This document shows positions 11,694 through 24,545 of a stretch of DNA of 64,000 nt, one piece after another. This DNA is from Phyllostachys edulis (taxonomy: Eukaryota > Streptophyta > Magnoliopsida > Poales > Poaceae). Below the pieces are notes generated by a model that ran no database searches, was not told the DNA's origin, and saw nothing but the letters and a program-made list of their open reading frames with translations. The stretch is taken from the NCBI GenBank assembly GCA_036346405.1, contig CM070566.1, forward strand, positions 52,815,231 to 52,879,230. Reading direction: 5' to 3'. The number at the start of each line of letters is the position of its first letter. The stretch's first letter is position 1. Both the position numbers and the translations under genes were made by a program.

Positions 11694-12694
11694 GCTATTG
11701 ATCTGGGCCATACCATACAACCACAAGTCTATTTATGGGGTGGACCTGGTCTACTAATTAGCAATATTTTAATTTGGTTCTGTTTGGGTTGATAAGTGGC
11801 GCAAGAGGGGGCCGGATGGTGAAACCTTAGCGAGCAGGACCGAGTCAAAATAGAACTTTGTAAAAGTCTTGTGATAATCACTTAGTCGCACGCATTCGAA
11901 AGCTTGTCATGGCCGATATTATAAGATGATTATCTCTTGTGGGTCAAGCTGTACAACCTTTGCAGAGTGTTAAAAACTATTCGAATAGCCGTGTCCCCGG
12001 TTATGGACAATGCCTGGTGATTTCACACGAGGGGTAGATTTTCTTTAAAATGTTGGAATGATGGTTGGGTTGGGAGATGTTCGGTTTGTTCACTGGTTGT
12101 CGGTTGGGAAGTGAGCGTGAAGTTTATTGGTTGTTTCAAAGCAATTGTCTAATTATTTATTATTCTTTTTAATTATGCTCTTCAATCTATTTACTGTATT
12201 TACCATCAACTCTGCTTTCTTCAAAGTAGCCATAAAGCTATATATCCTTGTTCAAGCCTTGCATGAATACTATTTGCATATATTTTCTACGACTTGCTGA
12301 GTACTTTAAAATACTCACGGCTTTGTGCAATTGTTGATCAGTCACCGAGGAAGAACCAGGGAACACAAAGCTCTTTGATGAGGAGTACTTCAAAGACTAT
12401 GCGAACTAGGATGCATTCTCCACTCGATTGCCTGTGAGCATGTCGGATGGCTACCACGAGTTATTTTATTCCACTTCAAGTTTACTCTGTCATCTTAATC
12501 CTGCGTGGCAAACTTTGTAAACCTTGACCATAAGGTCCTTTTGCTACTAAGTAATATTAATTTGTCTATTTCTTAGTTATTTGGTTGTATGGATGTGATT
12601 TCATCGATGTTGCAACTATGTGAACTAGCTATTGATTATGTGACTAGTTTGAAATACACAGAGGGCTCGGATTCAGTGATTCGGGGTCCCAACA

Positions 12695-12734
12695 TCATAT
12701 AAAATTGCTCCAAGACTTTCTCAACATACTCCTG
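12695..12734 (-). pseudogene. 40-bp island of element G reverse transcriptase between B and A
   Basis: On the minus strand this reads QEYVEKVLEQFYM, exactly the Copia residues expected between LWLSQQ (ending at 26071) and SKAKPVSTPL (starting at 7791). It is bounded by the A TSD (TCCTG) on one side and the B TSD (TCATA) on the other, so it proves that A and B are separate insertions into the same gene. Confidence 0.9.
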
Positions 12735-15700
12735 TGTCGGGACCCCGGATATGCAACCCCGACCCTCTACGCATTCTGAACTAGTCCTATGATCAGTAGC
12801 TAGTCCACACAATTGCGACATAGATGAAATCATATCCATACAATGAAAATAGCTAATAAAGCAGACAGAACAATAATACTTAGCAGTAAAAGGATCTTAT
12901 AGTCAAGGTTTTACAAAGCTTGTCACACAAAGCTAAAGTCACGACCAGATCTACGACAAGGTCCACGACCAGAGTAAACTTACAGTGGAATAAAACAAAC
13001 TCGTGGAAGCCATCCGACATGCCCACAGGCAATTGAGTGGAGGACGCGGCCTAGTTCGCATGGTCTTCACAATAATCCTTCTCGTAGAACTCAGTGCTCC
13101 CTGGTTCTTCTTCGAAGATTGGTCAACAAATGACGTATAGCCGTGAGTACATAAAGTACTCAACAAGTCATAGGAAACAATATGCAAATAGTATTTATGC
13201 AAGGCTTGACAAGGATTGCTTGATGGCTATTTTGCAGAAAGCAATATTGACATTAAATACAGTAAGTAGATTGTAAAGCACAATTTGAAATATTAGTACA
13301 TAAGTAATCAAGTTTCTTTGAAACAACTTGTGAACACCCTGTTCACTTCCCAACCAACGACCACAACCAGTCGCTTCCCAACCAAACCATTCCAACAACT
13401 CGTAACCAACCATGACCACATTTTTTAGAAAATCTACCCCTCGTGTGAAATCACCAAGCATTGTCCATAACCGGGGACATAGTTATTCGAATAGTTTTAC
13501 ACTCTACAGATGTTGTACAGCTTGACCCACAAGAGATAATCATCTTATACTGTCCGCCCACACACTTCCGAGGTGTGCAACTAAGAGATTATCACAAGGA
13601 CTTTACAAAGCTCTATTTTGACTTGGTCCTACTCACTAAGGATTCGCCTTCACGGCCCCCTCTTGTGCCACTTAACAACCCAAACAGGACCAACTCAAAA
13701 CTTTGCTAATTAGTTGGCCAGGTCCACCCCATCTTGGAGATGTTGTTGCACGATTTGGCCCGGATCAATGGCGCACAAAGTTAAGTACTTAGTGGTTGCT
13801 CAGGCGAGACTTACTCATCCCAATGTGCTTCCTACACCCACCTTTGCCATTGCCCACTCGCCCGAGCATAAATAATTTTTGTTCAACCCGGCCAAATGAC
13901 AACTCTTGCCATGGCACAACAAATTTTAACAACAGCGGCATCTCACCACAGTTGACACAATTGTGACTTCGCACCACAGCTGCACAACAGTGGCATCGCA
14001 CCACAATTCCATATATCATTAAGTCAAATTCATCATCTTTGAATCATGTGATCAAGAGGCATCGCATAACTAAAGCATGACTAAGCATAATACACACCCA
14101 CGTTGGTATTACAATAATGTTCAACTAAGATTACCCAACATATGGTGTCCATGGGTACATGTCAACATGTTGATCACAATTATTCAAGGAGTCATACTGT
14201 CAAGTAGGTGTTTAACTATTCCCGAAACTATTTTTATACAACTAGCCATGCATGTTGATATAAAACAATATAATTTTATAAACTGGGTACGACATGATCA
14301 AAGGTCTACGACTTGCCTTCATTAAAGAGTAGAGACGCTTCTGTCGTGGTCGTCGGGTCCAAGTACTCTTCGGAAATGTCGGAATCTATACATGTGAAAA
14401 GAGACGAATAAATAAAATAGCTCCAAATAAAATTTAGAAATTACCAAACTAGAACCAAAAGAAAGGTACTGAATTTAGAGGAATTTAGAAATTTGGATCA
14501 CTCGAATCGGAGCTCGAATGAAGGAGAACGAGCTCTCATGTGAGAACTCGAGTATTTAACTTGTAATACTTAACCATCAAATTGGTCCTAGCATTACAAA
14601 TCAAATATCTTGACTCTCGGCGCATATGTACTTCCTAGAATTGCAGTACACATACCCCATACAAAAATTAAGCATTCATTCCATACACAAGTCATTACAT
14701 TACCAAGTCTACAAGTTTACATCAAAAGGACATACAAGGTCATATTACAAAAGTAGGGTCAACTGGCCAATTGACAAGGTAAATAACCACAGTAGCAACG
14801 AAGACATAAGCTATAAGATGGCGATAAACAAAAGTCAAACGGTTTGCCATTACCCACAAGGCAACCGACCGGGCCGCCAAGCTAGTCGTCCTGTACGAAG
14901 TCGGTCTCACAATAGTTAATCCCTTGGGGATCAACCTCCTTTGCAACAATTAAACCAATGCAGCTGAGTACAAAGTTGTACTCGTAAGACTTACAAGCAA
15001 AAGAATATATACATGCATTCTTGTGTCAAAGGAAGACTACTACACTAAGCAGTTTTTAGCATAAAGCAATTTTTCCTTTGCAATAGAGTAATAGATTGTA
15101 AAGCAATTTTAAGCAATCTGTTTTTATTTGTTTAAATAACAGCGAGACAACAATTATAAACATAAATAACATCCTGGAGGTGACTTCCCAACAGCCACCA
15201 CAACATAGCACAAATTACCCATTCGTACCACCCAATTTCCAGTTTTATCGAAAATGTTATAGTCTAGTTCTCACGGGGTGTATCCAAGCGTGTCCATAAC
15301 CTAGGACGAGGCTATTCGAATAGTTTATACCCTGCAGGGGTGTACCAATGTACCCACATGTCATACCGCCTTTTCGCCAAGCTATTTAGCACACTTCCTT
15401 TGGTATGCCTGCACGGCTAAGTCATACGAGACATTTCCAATATTGTGTATTAACTACGAGTCGTCCGTATGATGGAAACCACATGTTGTGTCGGAGTCAT
15501 CGGCAGAGAGAGAACTTACCCATGCTCCTTAGGGTAGGGAACTTGGACTTAATACCAAAATCCATCCCGTCACGCCCAACACACACATGGAATAAATCTT
15601 TTTCAACACAACACACACAACCTCCTGCGACTCGGAGCTAACACACGCCAAAGTGCTAAGTCAAGAGAAGTCCCATATCCCTCTCATGTGGTTAGTACAC

Positions 15701-15785
15701 AAAATGCTCGGTATGGTGGCACAAGTAACTCGGTCCTTGTTGACTTAGGCACCAAGCACACACCCGATAACCACACCATCCAACC

Positions 15786-15897
15786 TGTTAAGAGTAGTGT
15801 ATCTTGTACTACTTTTCTCTCTCTCCCTTGTACCTCTTATATCCCTTTTGTCTTGTATGAAAGGAATAGAATACAACCGATCTTCATAACATTAACA
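15786..15897 (+). repeat. 5' LTR of element C
   Basis: 112 bp, pyrimidine-rich in the middle (CTCTCTCTCCCTTG). It matches the 3' LTR at 20449-20561 except for about one substitution and a short altered stretch after GAATACAAC. Confidence 0.9.
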
Positions 15898-16403
15898 TGG
15901 TATCGAGCCCGTCGCTCCTCGCCGAGCCGCCATCGCCCTCGCGCCCTCCTTGCTTAACCAGTCGCGGCGCCGCATGCATCCAAGCCCTAGCGCGCCGCCG
16001 GCCTCGAGTCGCCATCTCTGAGCTTCACCGGGCCTGATCGGCCTCGCCTCCATCGCCGCCGCCGCCGCCTGGTCTTCTTGCTTTCCTCTGCCGCCGCTCT
16101 CACCGATCTTTGCTCGTCTTACGTCTTCCCTGCGCCACCCTCTCGGAGCCGCCCGCTTCTCGTCTTCATCGTCGCCACTAGCTGCGGGATTCAAGGGAAT
16201 CGATTCAAGGTCTGTGCAGCACCGCAAGCAAAGATCGCTCATCATCGAGTGGAGGACCCGGCGAGTTCTGCGACTTCGCCTGAGCTCCTTGAGACCGCCG
16301 AAGCTTGCGTTGCGCTTCGCCCCGGGTCTACTCCTTGGTGTAACAAGGGCTTTTCGCCATCATCATCTCTGCTTTGTGCCTTCCTCTGTTGTTCTCTCTG
16401 CTA

Positions 16404-17226
16404 TGGCAAAGATAGCTCTCTCTTGGCCAATCGACATCAAGCTAGATGGCTCCAACTACGAGGAATGGGCTTTCTCGGCCATAGACAGGTTGTGAGGCGA
16501 TCGGCCTTGAGGATCACTGAGCGATGATCCTCCGTGATGATGCCACCAAGAAGGCTTGGAAAAAGGTGATGCTAAGGTAATGGGAGCTCTAGTTACGAGT
16601 GTTGTTCCTTCACTTGGATGAGCCTTGAGCATCACCGCTCCGCCAAAGAGATATGGAAATATCTTGAGCAACGATATCTTGACCTAGTGGAGCACCGCTT
16701 TCTCCTTATTGCAAAGCTTGCACAATCTTGACGCAGGATATGTCCATAGAGGAGTACCATGGAGCCTTCACTCGCATCACCAAATCGGCTTGCCTCAATG
16801 ACTCCAAAGAGAGACTCAGGATGTGAGTCTTGTATGGCTAAAGAAAAGCATGAGCAACAGACCTTCATGTTTCGGTTTGTGATGGGCCTTAGGCAAGAGT
16901 TTGAGTACTGATCGTACCCGATTACTTGGTCGCCCAACTCTACCTACCTTGGATGATGCACTTGCTCGTCTAATTCTTTGAGAGAGACACGTCTTCGCTC
17001 CATAGTCACACCTTCTGCATCGATGACTCACACCAGTGTTCTTGCCTCTCAGCACCGAGGTTCTTCCTCAGGAGATGTAGTCTGCTCCTATTGCAAGAAG
17101 TCAGGACATACATCTGATCGCTGCTTTGCCCTTCACCCTGAGATGTTGGCTGAATATCGTAAGAGGTTTCCTTTGCAGCAGCGTCGTGGATCTACTAGGA
17201 GGTCCTCCACCACTGCAGATCCTTGA
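16404..17226 (+). pseudogene. Element C gag with zinc knuckle, broken
   Basis: It opens with MAKIALSWPIDIKLDGSNYEEW, a Copia gag N-terminus, then loses frame near 16490. Recognisable gag pieces reappear in other frames, ending in the CCHC zinc knuckle CSYCKKSGHTSDRC (about 17089-17130) followed by EYRKRF. At least three frame breaks separate these parts, so no gag protein can be made from it as it stands. Confidence 0.75.
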
Positions 17227-17645
17227 GTCGGGGCCTTGGTGAAAGAGTGCCTCGGCCACCGCCTCCCGATCTGCTTCGGTCTTTGTTGGTAGTGGGTACT
17301 TGATTCAGGGGCTTCTTTTCATGTGACCTCTGATTGCTCTCAACTTGTGTCCTGCCACCAAGGAAGGATGGTCCATCTGTTCAAGCGGTGATGGTACACC
17401 TTGTTCTGCTACACATCGGGGTTCTCTTTCCACATCCGAAGTTTTATGTTCTGCTATTTCTTTTGTTCCACAAACCGTCCATGAATCTTATATCATTGGT
17501 CGGTGGTGATATGAATTATTTCATTGGTTTTGATGACATCTCTTGTTATGTGCGGGATCGTCGAGCAAAAGGATTATTAGTCTTGGCCGTCGCCGTAGAG
17601 GATCTACAAGCCTCTCGTTCTTGACACCTTACACCTTCCGGCTTA

Positions 17646-18814
17646 GTGTCATCTGTCATACTGCTCTCGCCACTTGACGTCCTCTTTTGCCCGATGGCAT
17701 CATCGCTAGGCCATCTATGTGGTTCTCGTTTGTCCACTTTAGCTCAGCAGGGTGTTTTGGGTCGTGTAACTGTAGATGCTAGTTTTCATTGTAAAGGTTG
17801 CAAGCTAGGCAAACAAATACAACTTCCATACCCTTCCAGCACTACTTGTTCTAGTCATCCTTTTGATTTAGTGCACTCTGATGTATGGGGTCCTTCTCCT
17901 TTTGTTTCGAAGGGTGGTCACAAATACTATGTTATATTTGTTGATGATTACTCTCGATATACTTGGGTCTATTTCATGAAACATCGTTCTCAATTAATCT
18001 CTATATATCAGTCTTTTGTTTGCATGGTTCATACACAGTTTTCTAGCGCTATTCGTGTTTTCCGTTCGACTCGGAGGGAGTACCTATCCTGACCTTTAGT
18101 GAGTTTCTCTCTTACGAAGGTACTCTTCCTCAACTTTCATGTCCAGTGCTCATGCTCATAATGGTGTTCTTGGCGTAAGCATCGTCAAATTATTGAGGCA
18201 AAGACGCGTACTCTCATGATTTCCTCTTTTGTTCTGCTCATTTACGGGGTGAAGTTGCTTCAACAAATTGTCTATCTCATTAATCTCGACCTTCATCTCG
18301 TCTTCAGGGCAAGTGCTCTGGTGAGATTTTGTTTAATTCTCCTCCCAAGTATGACCATCTTCGTGTTTTTGGCTGTACCTGCTATGTTCTCTTAGCACCT
18401 CGTGAGCGTACCAAATTGACTGCTCAGTCTGTTGAATGTGTTTTTCTTGGGTACAGTCTTGAGCACAAGGGTTATCGTTGCTATGACCCTTCTACTCGTC
18501 GCATTCGGTTTTCTCGAGATGTCACCTTTGCTGAGGATCGACCTTTTTTCTATTCTTCTTCTACTCAATCATCATCCTCAACTTCCTTAGAGTCTACCTC
18601 ATTTCTTTCTCTTCCACCTATCTTCTCTCCAGATGAGTCAGTTTCTGACCTGCCATCATCATCTCTGTCACCAGAGCCACCTTCACAAGTTCCTTCCTCT
18701 CCCTCACCAGCTCTACCTTCAGATACACTTCCTTTCCATTTTAGTAAATGCGTCCTAGAGTCTCATCGATTACGAGCTTCCTATTCCTTCGACTTGCTCC
18801 TCCGCAAGTACTAA
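17646..18814 (+). pseudogene. Element C integrase region
   Basis: CKGCKLGKQIQLPYPSS is the GAG-pre-integrase and zinc-binding part. FDLVHSDVWGPSP, then YYVIFVDDYSRYTWVYFMK, is the integrase catalytic core start with its first Asp residues. A frameshift near 18090 is followed by the C-terminal block YDHLRVFGCTCYVLL, VFLGYS and GYRCYDPSTRRIRFSRDVTF. The serine/proline-rich spacer to RT follows. It is broken into at least two frames. Confidence 0.8.
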
Positions 18815-18956
18815 TGATCCTCAGACCGACGACTCCTCTCGGACATCGAGGTATGCTCTTCGTGACCGTTCTTCCATTAAGATTCGAGATAGATATGGTT
18901 TACGTGCGCAGAGCGACTCATGAGCCTAGTACTTATCGAGGCGCTTCTACTACTGA

Positions 18957-20114
18957 ATGGCGGCTAGCTATGTCGATGAGCTTGCAGCTCTAGAGGGTAC
19001 TGGTACATGGGATTTGGTGCCACTACCCCCTCAGTCAGTCCCTATCACATGCAAATGGGTGTACAAGGTAAAAACCAGGTCGGATGGTTCTGTGGAACGC
19101 TATAAGGCTCGACTTGTTGCTAGAGGTTTTCAGCAGGCTCATGGTCGAGATTATGATGAGACTTTTGCTCCAGTTGCTCACATGACGACAGTTCGCACTT
19201 TGACTGCTGTAGCTGCTGTTCGGTCATGGAAAATTTCTCAAATGGATGTTAAGAATGCCTTCCTTCATGGTGATCTACATGAGGAAGTCTACATGGAACC
19301 ACCTCCGGGTGTTGAGGTTCCATCTGGGCATGTATGTCACCTTCGCAAGGCTCTCTATGGGCTCAAGCAAGCCCCTCGTGCCTGGTTTGAGCGGTTTAGC
19401 TCTGTGGTTCGAGCTGCTGGTTTCTCTCCTAGTGAACATGACCCTGCACTCTTCATTCACACCTCTAAGCGTGGGCGTACATTACTTCTGCTCTATGTGG
19501 ATGACATGTTGATTACTGGAGATGATTCAAAATACATTACCTTTGTTAAGCAAAAATTGAGTGAGCAGTTCAAGATGTCAGATCTGGGGTCCCTCAGTTA
19601 CTTTCTGGGAATTGAGGTTGATCATACTGATGATGGCTACTATATCTCTCAGCATCGGTACACTCAGGATTTGATCTCTCGCTCAGGTCTTACTGATACA
19701 TGCACTGCTGCTACACCTATGGAACTCCATTTGCAACAAGTCCTCTACCGATGGGACCCCTTGAGGATCCCACTCGCTTCTGAGCATCTTGTAGGCGACC
19801 TTGTGTATCTCACTGTGACTAGGCCTGATATTGCTCATGCAGTACATGTTCTCAGTCAGTTTGTCAGTGCTCCTACCTCAGTCCATTATAGTCACTTACT
19901 TCGTGTACTTCGGTACTTGAGAGGGACAGCATCTCGTCGTTTGTTCTATGCTCACTCTAATCGGCTTGACTTCATGCTTACTCGACTCCACAGGGCGATG
20001 ATCCTGTTGATCGTCGCTCGATCCTTTGGATATTGTCTTTTCTTGGCACTTCTCTCATTGCTTGAAGTCCAAGAAATGCAGATTCTGATGTCCGTTCAAA
20101 TACCGAGGCCGTGA
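18957..20114 (+). pseudogene. Element C reverse transcriptase, mostly open, RNase H damaged
   Basis: 385 codons stay open. WDLVPLPPQSVPITCKWVYK starts the Copia RT, followed by DYDETFAPVAHMTTVRTL, QMDVKNAFLHGDL, LRKALYGLKQAPRAWF and the catalytic LLLLYVDDMLITGDD. YFLGIEV, the post-RT block VGDLVYLTVTRPDIAHAV and VLRYLRGT are present. After YAHSNRLDF the frame leaves the RNase H sequence. Later RNase H fragments (about 20190-20360, with HIG-like and VPSELQVADFFTKA-like coding) are in another frame. This is the best preserved RT of the window. Confidence 0.88.
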
Positions 20115-20448
20115 GCTTGAGCTCTTGCCACTACCACCTCGAGATTGTGTGGCTTTTGTGGCTTTTGGTGATCTTGGTGTTCCGTGTGATGCACCCACAT
20201 TCATTCTTTGTGACAAGATCGCCGCTATTCAAATTGCAAATGATCTGTCAAGCATGAGCTAACCAAACATATTGGTGTGGATGCTTCATTCACGCGTTTT
20301 CATTGCCAACAATCAACTATTTGTCTCCAATATGTTCCTTCGGAGCTTCAAGTGGCAGACTTCTTCACGAAAGCTCAAACTAAAGAACAACATAGACTCC
20401 ATATCTTCAAACTCAATGTGTTAGATCCACCTTGAGTTTGAGGGAGAA

Positions 20449-20561
20449 TGTTAAGAGTAGTGTATCTTGTACTACTTTTCTCTCTCTCCCTTGTACCTCT
20501 TATATCCCTTTTGTCTTGTGTGAAAGGAATAGAATACAACTTCGCCTTCATAACATTAACA
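20449..20561 (+). repeat. 3' LTR of element C
   Basis: 113 bp, a partner of 15786-15897, followed by the TSD CAACC. The near-identity of the two LTRs indicates that C is the youngest insertion, or among the youngest, on this side of the nest. Confidence 0.9.
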
Positions 20562-23500
20562 CAACCAATGTGCCCAAGTCCAAAATATTTTGTTTTCAGT
20601 TTTAGTTTATCAAATACAATACATACATGGGTACCCTGACCCAAATAATTTAAAGTGATGATGTATTGATCATCGCCGAGGCGATGATCCCTATTATACC
20701 ATTCTAAGCATTGCTAAGCATAACATCGCATAAACATAAGTAGATCATATATCATCCACCGGGCTCCATTCACTAGTGGAATTATTAACCTAAGTTCAGT
20801 GGCAAGGGATAACATTTGCTACAGCTCATGCATCTACTAGGAATAACTACCTCTAACAAAAAATAATCATTCAAGTAGAGCATGCATACATACAAGTTGC
20901 AAACAAGATATTTTGTAACGAAAGTAATAGGATCAATATGATCAGGGGGGGCTACTTGCCTTGCTGGAGATAACTTTCTTGCTGCAGAGGATCACTCTCG
21001 TATTCAATATAATCGTCGGAACCTATCGAAATAATCGAGAAGCACAATTAAGAACGAATAACACCGAGAATACTCAAAATATCAAATTCATCCAAAAATC
21101 ATGAAAAATTCACAGAAGGTAGATCATGATTTTAGATGAATTTAGGTGAAATAATTATTCCATTTGGATTTAGTATGCGAGATTTATAGTAGTTTGAAAC
21201 TCAGATTTCAGAAAAATCAAACTAATTCTCATCTGTTACTGTTCACCGAAATTAAATGTTTTAGTGAACATTTCCAGAGAGGTGGTGCATATGAAATTTT
21301 TTTATTATAGATAGAGCACCACATGAGATGAACAATGGAATTTGATTCACCTCATTTGGAGCTAAGATAAATTTTCTATGATTTTTCAAATTCATGAAAG
21401 TAGTGCACGAGTTATATGTAGAATAGGATTTTTAGAGATAGTAACATGCTCAGAACCTATTCTACAATAAATTAAACTAACAGAGGAATCCAGCAAAATT
21501 TATTTTACTCAAATTGGAGTTACAGAGAAATACTTATGCATTTTTGAAGTTAAAACAATTGTTAGTGCAACAATAATACTAAACCTAAAGTAATTTCTGC
21601 TAACACTTATTTCTGGAATAGAAATAAGGTCCAAACCATTTTTATATTAAATTACATTGAAAAATTAAGCTAACAAAATTTGAATCATCCAAAAAGGGGT
21701 TAAAATGAAAGAGTTATGAGTTTTTAAAGTTAAAAGCATTTTCTAGAGCATAAATAAATGGGTTTTGGATCAATCTCCAATAACTATATTTTCTGTGATA
21801 GTGAAAAGTTTGAAACCTATTTTAAAATAAATTTTATGTGAAATTAAAAATAACAAAATTGGTTTCATTCATTTTGGAGTTAAGATGAATTAGTTATGCA
21901 TTTATGAAGTTAATGGATTTTTTAATTCAATAATAAATCGTTTCTGAATTTATAAAAGCATTAAGGACTTTTCTTACGGGGCTGAATCTAGCCACAGAGA
22001 CTGGCAAATGGGGTCCACTAAATAGTGTCATTTTTCATTTTGATTTCCGATTTAAAACCGCACTAACAAGTGGGGCCCGCCTGTCATACTCTCGGTCTAA
22101 GGGAATAGGGTGTATGGACCGACGGCCTATGGAACAGTGCACCGGTCTATGGACCATCTTGTAGTTTACTGTGCACTTAAGGTTCTTGGGCCTATGCGCC
22201 ATTGACTCATTACAAAATCTAATCGGCCATAGAATTAATCTAATCATTAATTATGTCCTAACGACCGTGATTAGCTAATTAATTGCGCGCCACAGTAATG
22301 GTCCGAAGCTGCCACGCAGGCGCCTTTCGGTGGGAGTTTCAAAATAAACGCCGTGAGGAAGGCTATGGCGGCTTGGGTGAGTGCTCAAAATGGATAGCCC
22401 ACACCCTTGCGCACTGATGACCTCGGATTCGATGGCCGAGTGGCCGTGGCAGCGATGAGTTTGGGCAGCGGCGCCATTCGGGCAAACGTGCAACTTCAGA
22501 TTAAGTGACGCATTGACCAAAATAGCGCGCACAAAAGCTACTGGACAGTATTAGCAACTCACCGAGATGACACGGTGCTGACAAGGTTGCCGGAGTTGAG
22601 CCGGCGATGAAGAACAACAGTGGCGACAATGGCTTCACCGAGGAGAGCCCGACCTGAGCGAAAAGAGAGATAGAGGGATGTGGGGAAAGCTAAAGGGTGC
22701 TAAGGGGATGGTGTAAATGCAGGGAATTAGGCAATGCCTCACCGTGCCGTCGCCGGGGAAGAAGGGGGTGCTGGTGACCGGAAAATGGAAAAACTCAAAA
22801 TCCACAGGCTCCTGCGATCCATTGGGCAAATAAGTTGAGGGGAAAAACTTCATAATCTAAGGGACACAATATGACGCGGAAATGGGAGGATAAGTCTCAC
22901 CGAAAACGAAGATGGCACGGTGATGTCTCACGGGGCACGCTCCAGAGCCGGCAAAGACACGATGGTGCCCTACGATCTATAAACAATGACAAGGGTTCAA
23001 ATGAGCTGAGATGGAAATGACATGCAAGGACAAAGCTAGGGGACGATGAAGCTTTGAGCTTACCCGAGCAATGAGCAAGAACAAGCCTCTTCCTTCTCTA
23101 CCACCGAGAGAAGGAATGGGGAGAAAAGAGGGTGCCAAGGAGGTCTTATGCTCGGAAAGATAGCGGAGAGGAGGCGGCGTTACATGGCGATGCTCAGGGT
23201 TGGCCGAAGAGGGCGGCGGATTGACGCCGTTGACGGGGACGCGTAGAGGTTCTGCGGCACATGGCGTGCGCGTTGTAAACGAGAGTCAGCGAGAGGAGGG
23301 AAACGGTTCTGACCGGTGGGCCAGGTGTGTCAGCGGCTACGAGGAGCGAGCCAGGCTCGGGTGCGGTCAGTGGCGCGGGTTAGGCGGTTGGGTCGAGTCA
23401 CGTACGTGCGGTCGGAACTGTTTGGACCGACGTGGGGCCGTTCGGACCGGAGGTTTGGATCGTTCGATCGAAATTGAACAGTCCGGATCGAGATGGTGGG

Positions 23501-24156
23501 GTGCGAGCTCGAGTTAGGTGCAGGCGGTGTGTTTAGTTGGTTCAAACGAGTCAAGCCGCCCCGGTCGGTGGAACAGTAATACCTGATTTGATCAAAAAGG
23601 CTGAGAAGATTAGGGAATTTTTTAGAGGTAGCTTCGTAGCTCCAAAAATTATGAAATTTTTATGGAAGGCTACTGGATCTAAGAACAACCTTGTGTAGTT
23701 TTTTCCAGAAATTTTCATGCAATGAATTTCTCTCTAGAAAATTCACAAGTGGCAGCCCTAGGGGTTTGACCAGGAGTTTAACTGGGTTGACTAGCCCTTT
23801 TGGAATAGCAAATAAAATCTAAAAATTATGAAATTTTTCAGAGGGGTTACAAGGATGATATAGAAGTTAGGAAAAATATTTCCAGTGGATGATCACAAGA
23901 TTTGTTTCTTGTTTTCTTTTGGATTTTAAATTTGAAGTGTATGTTTTCTTTGATTTTAAAATTTTCAAAAGCAACAAATTATGCAATTGCTCCAGAAAAA
24001 CCAATGCATGTTCAAAAGTTTTAAATTCTCCTCATTTTTATACATTTGAAATACAAACCCAAGTGCAACAAATGATACAAAAGATTCAAAAATACTATGC
24101 ATGTTAATGAGATGCATACTAATTATCATTTATTAATTTGGGGATGTTACATCTCG

Positions 24157-24545
24157 GAAGGAGGTTTGACTACAGGTGATCGAAAGGAGGTTCGATTGCA
24201 GGTGGTTGGAAGGAGGTTTGACTACCTGGTCGGAAGGAGGTTCGACTACAGGTGGTTGGAAGGATGTTCGACTATCTGGTCAGAAGGAGGTTTGAGTACA
24301 GGTGGTCGGAAGGAGGTTCAACTACCTGGTCGGAAGGAGGTTCGACTACCTGGTCGGAAGGAGGTTCGACTACTCAACATGATCGAAAGAATGGATTCGA
24401 CTACATGAGTGTTCGAAGGAAGGATTCGACTACTCGACGTGGTCGAAGGAAGGATTCGACTACTCGACGTGGTCGAAAGAAGGGATTCGACTACACGAGT
24501 GGTTGAAGGAAGGATTCGACTACTCGATGTGGTCGAAAGAACACA
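24157..24545. repeat. Minisatellite 1 in element A, about 14 units of 24-30 bp
   Basis: Units follow the pattern GGTCGGAAGGAGGTTCGACTACNNG, first about 24-26 bp, later about 30 bp with ATTCGACTACTCGACGTGGT. It begins right after the H insertion point. Open frames across it are by-products of the repeat. Confidence 0.85.

Larger units (their letters stand above)
7792..12694 (-). mobile_element. Element B: long LTR-type insertion in G, probable solo LTR, carrying F
   Basis: The ends are TGTAACATCCCAATTTTCAG at the left and CGGGGTCCCAACA at the right (TG...CA when either strand is read), flanked by the 5-bp repeat TCATA (7787-7791 and 12695-12699). Removing F and its TSD leaves about 3.19 kb. 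No gag or pol is present. The same termini and much of the same interior occur in inverted orientation in element A, so B and A are one family. A 5-bp TSD with TG/CA ends and no coding region fits a solo LTR of a long-LTR retroelement. It includes a GC-rich tract (8330-9000) whose apparent reading frames are proline and serine low-complexity and not genes. Confidence 0.8.
15786..20561 (+). mobile_element. Element C: full-length Copia retrotransposon with 112-bp LTRs
   Basis: The 5' LTR (15786-15897) and 3' LTR (20449-20561) are nearly identical, start TGTTAAGAGTAGTG, end CATTAACA, and are flanked by the TSD CAACC (15781-15785 and 20562-20566). The 5' LTR is followed at once by TGGTATCGAGC, a primer-binding site of the initiator-Met tRNA type with one apparent lost base. 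A purine tract (GAGGGAGAA) precedes the 3' LTR. The order gag, protease, integrase, RT, RNase H is that of Copia. Total length is 4776 bp. Frameshifts and a shortened RNase H make it defective. Confidence 0.9.
14539..24151. mobile_element. Element H: long LTR-type insertion in A, carrying C
   Basis: The termini are TGTGAGAACTCGAG at the left and TTGGGGATGTTACA at the right, flanked by TCTCA (14534-14538) and TCTCG (24152-24156), a 5-bp TSD with one change. Without element C it is about 4.83 kb, AT-rich at the ends and GC-rich at 22030-23580, with no gag or pol of its own. It contains the CAGCTGAGTACAAAGTTGTACTCG stretch typical of grass long LTRs (general knowledge). Read as a solo LTR or non-autonomous long-LTR element; which of these is not decidable here. 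Confidence 0.6.
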
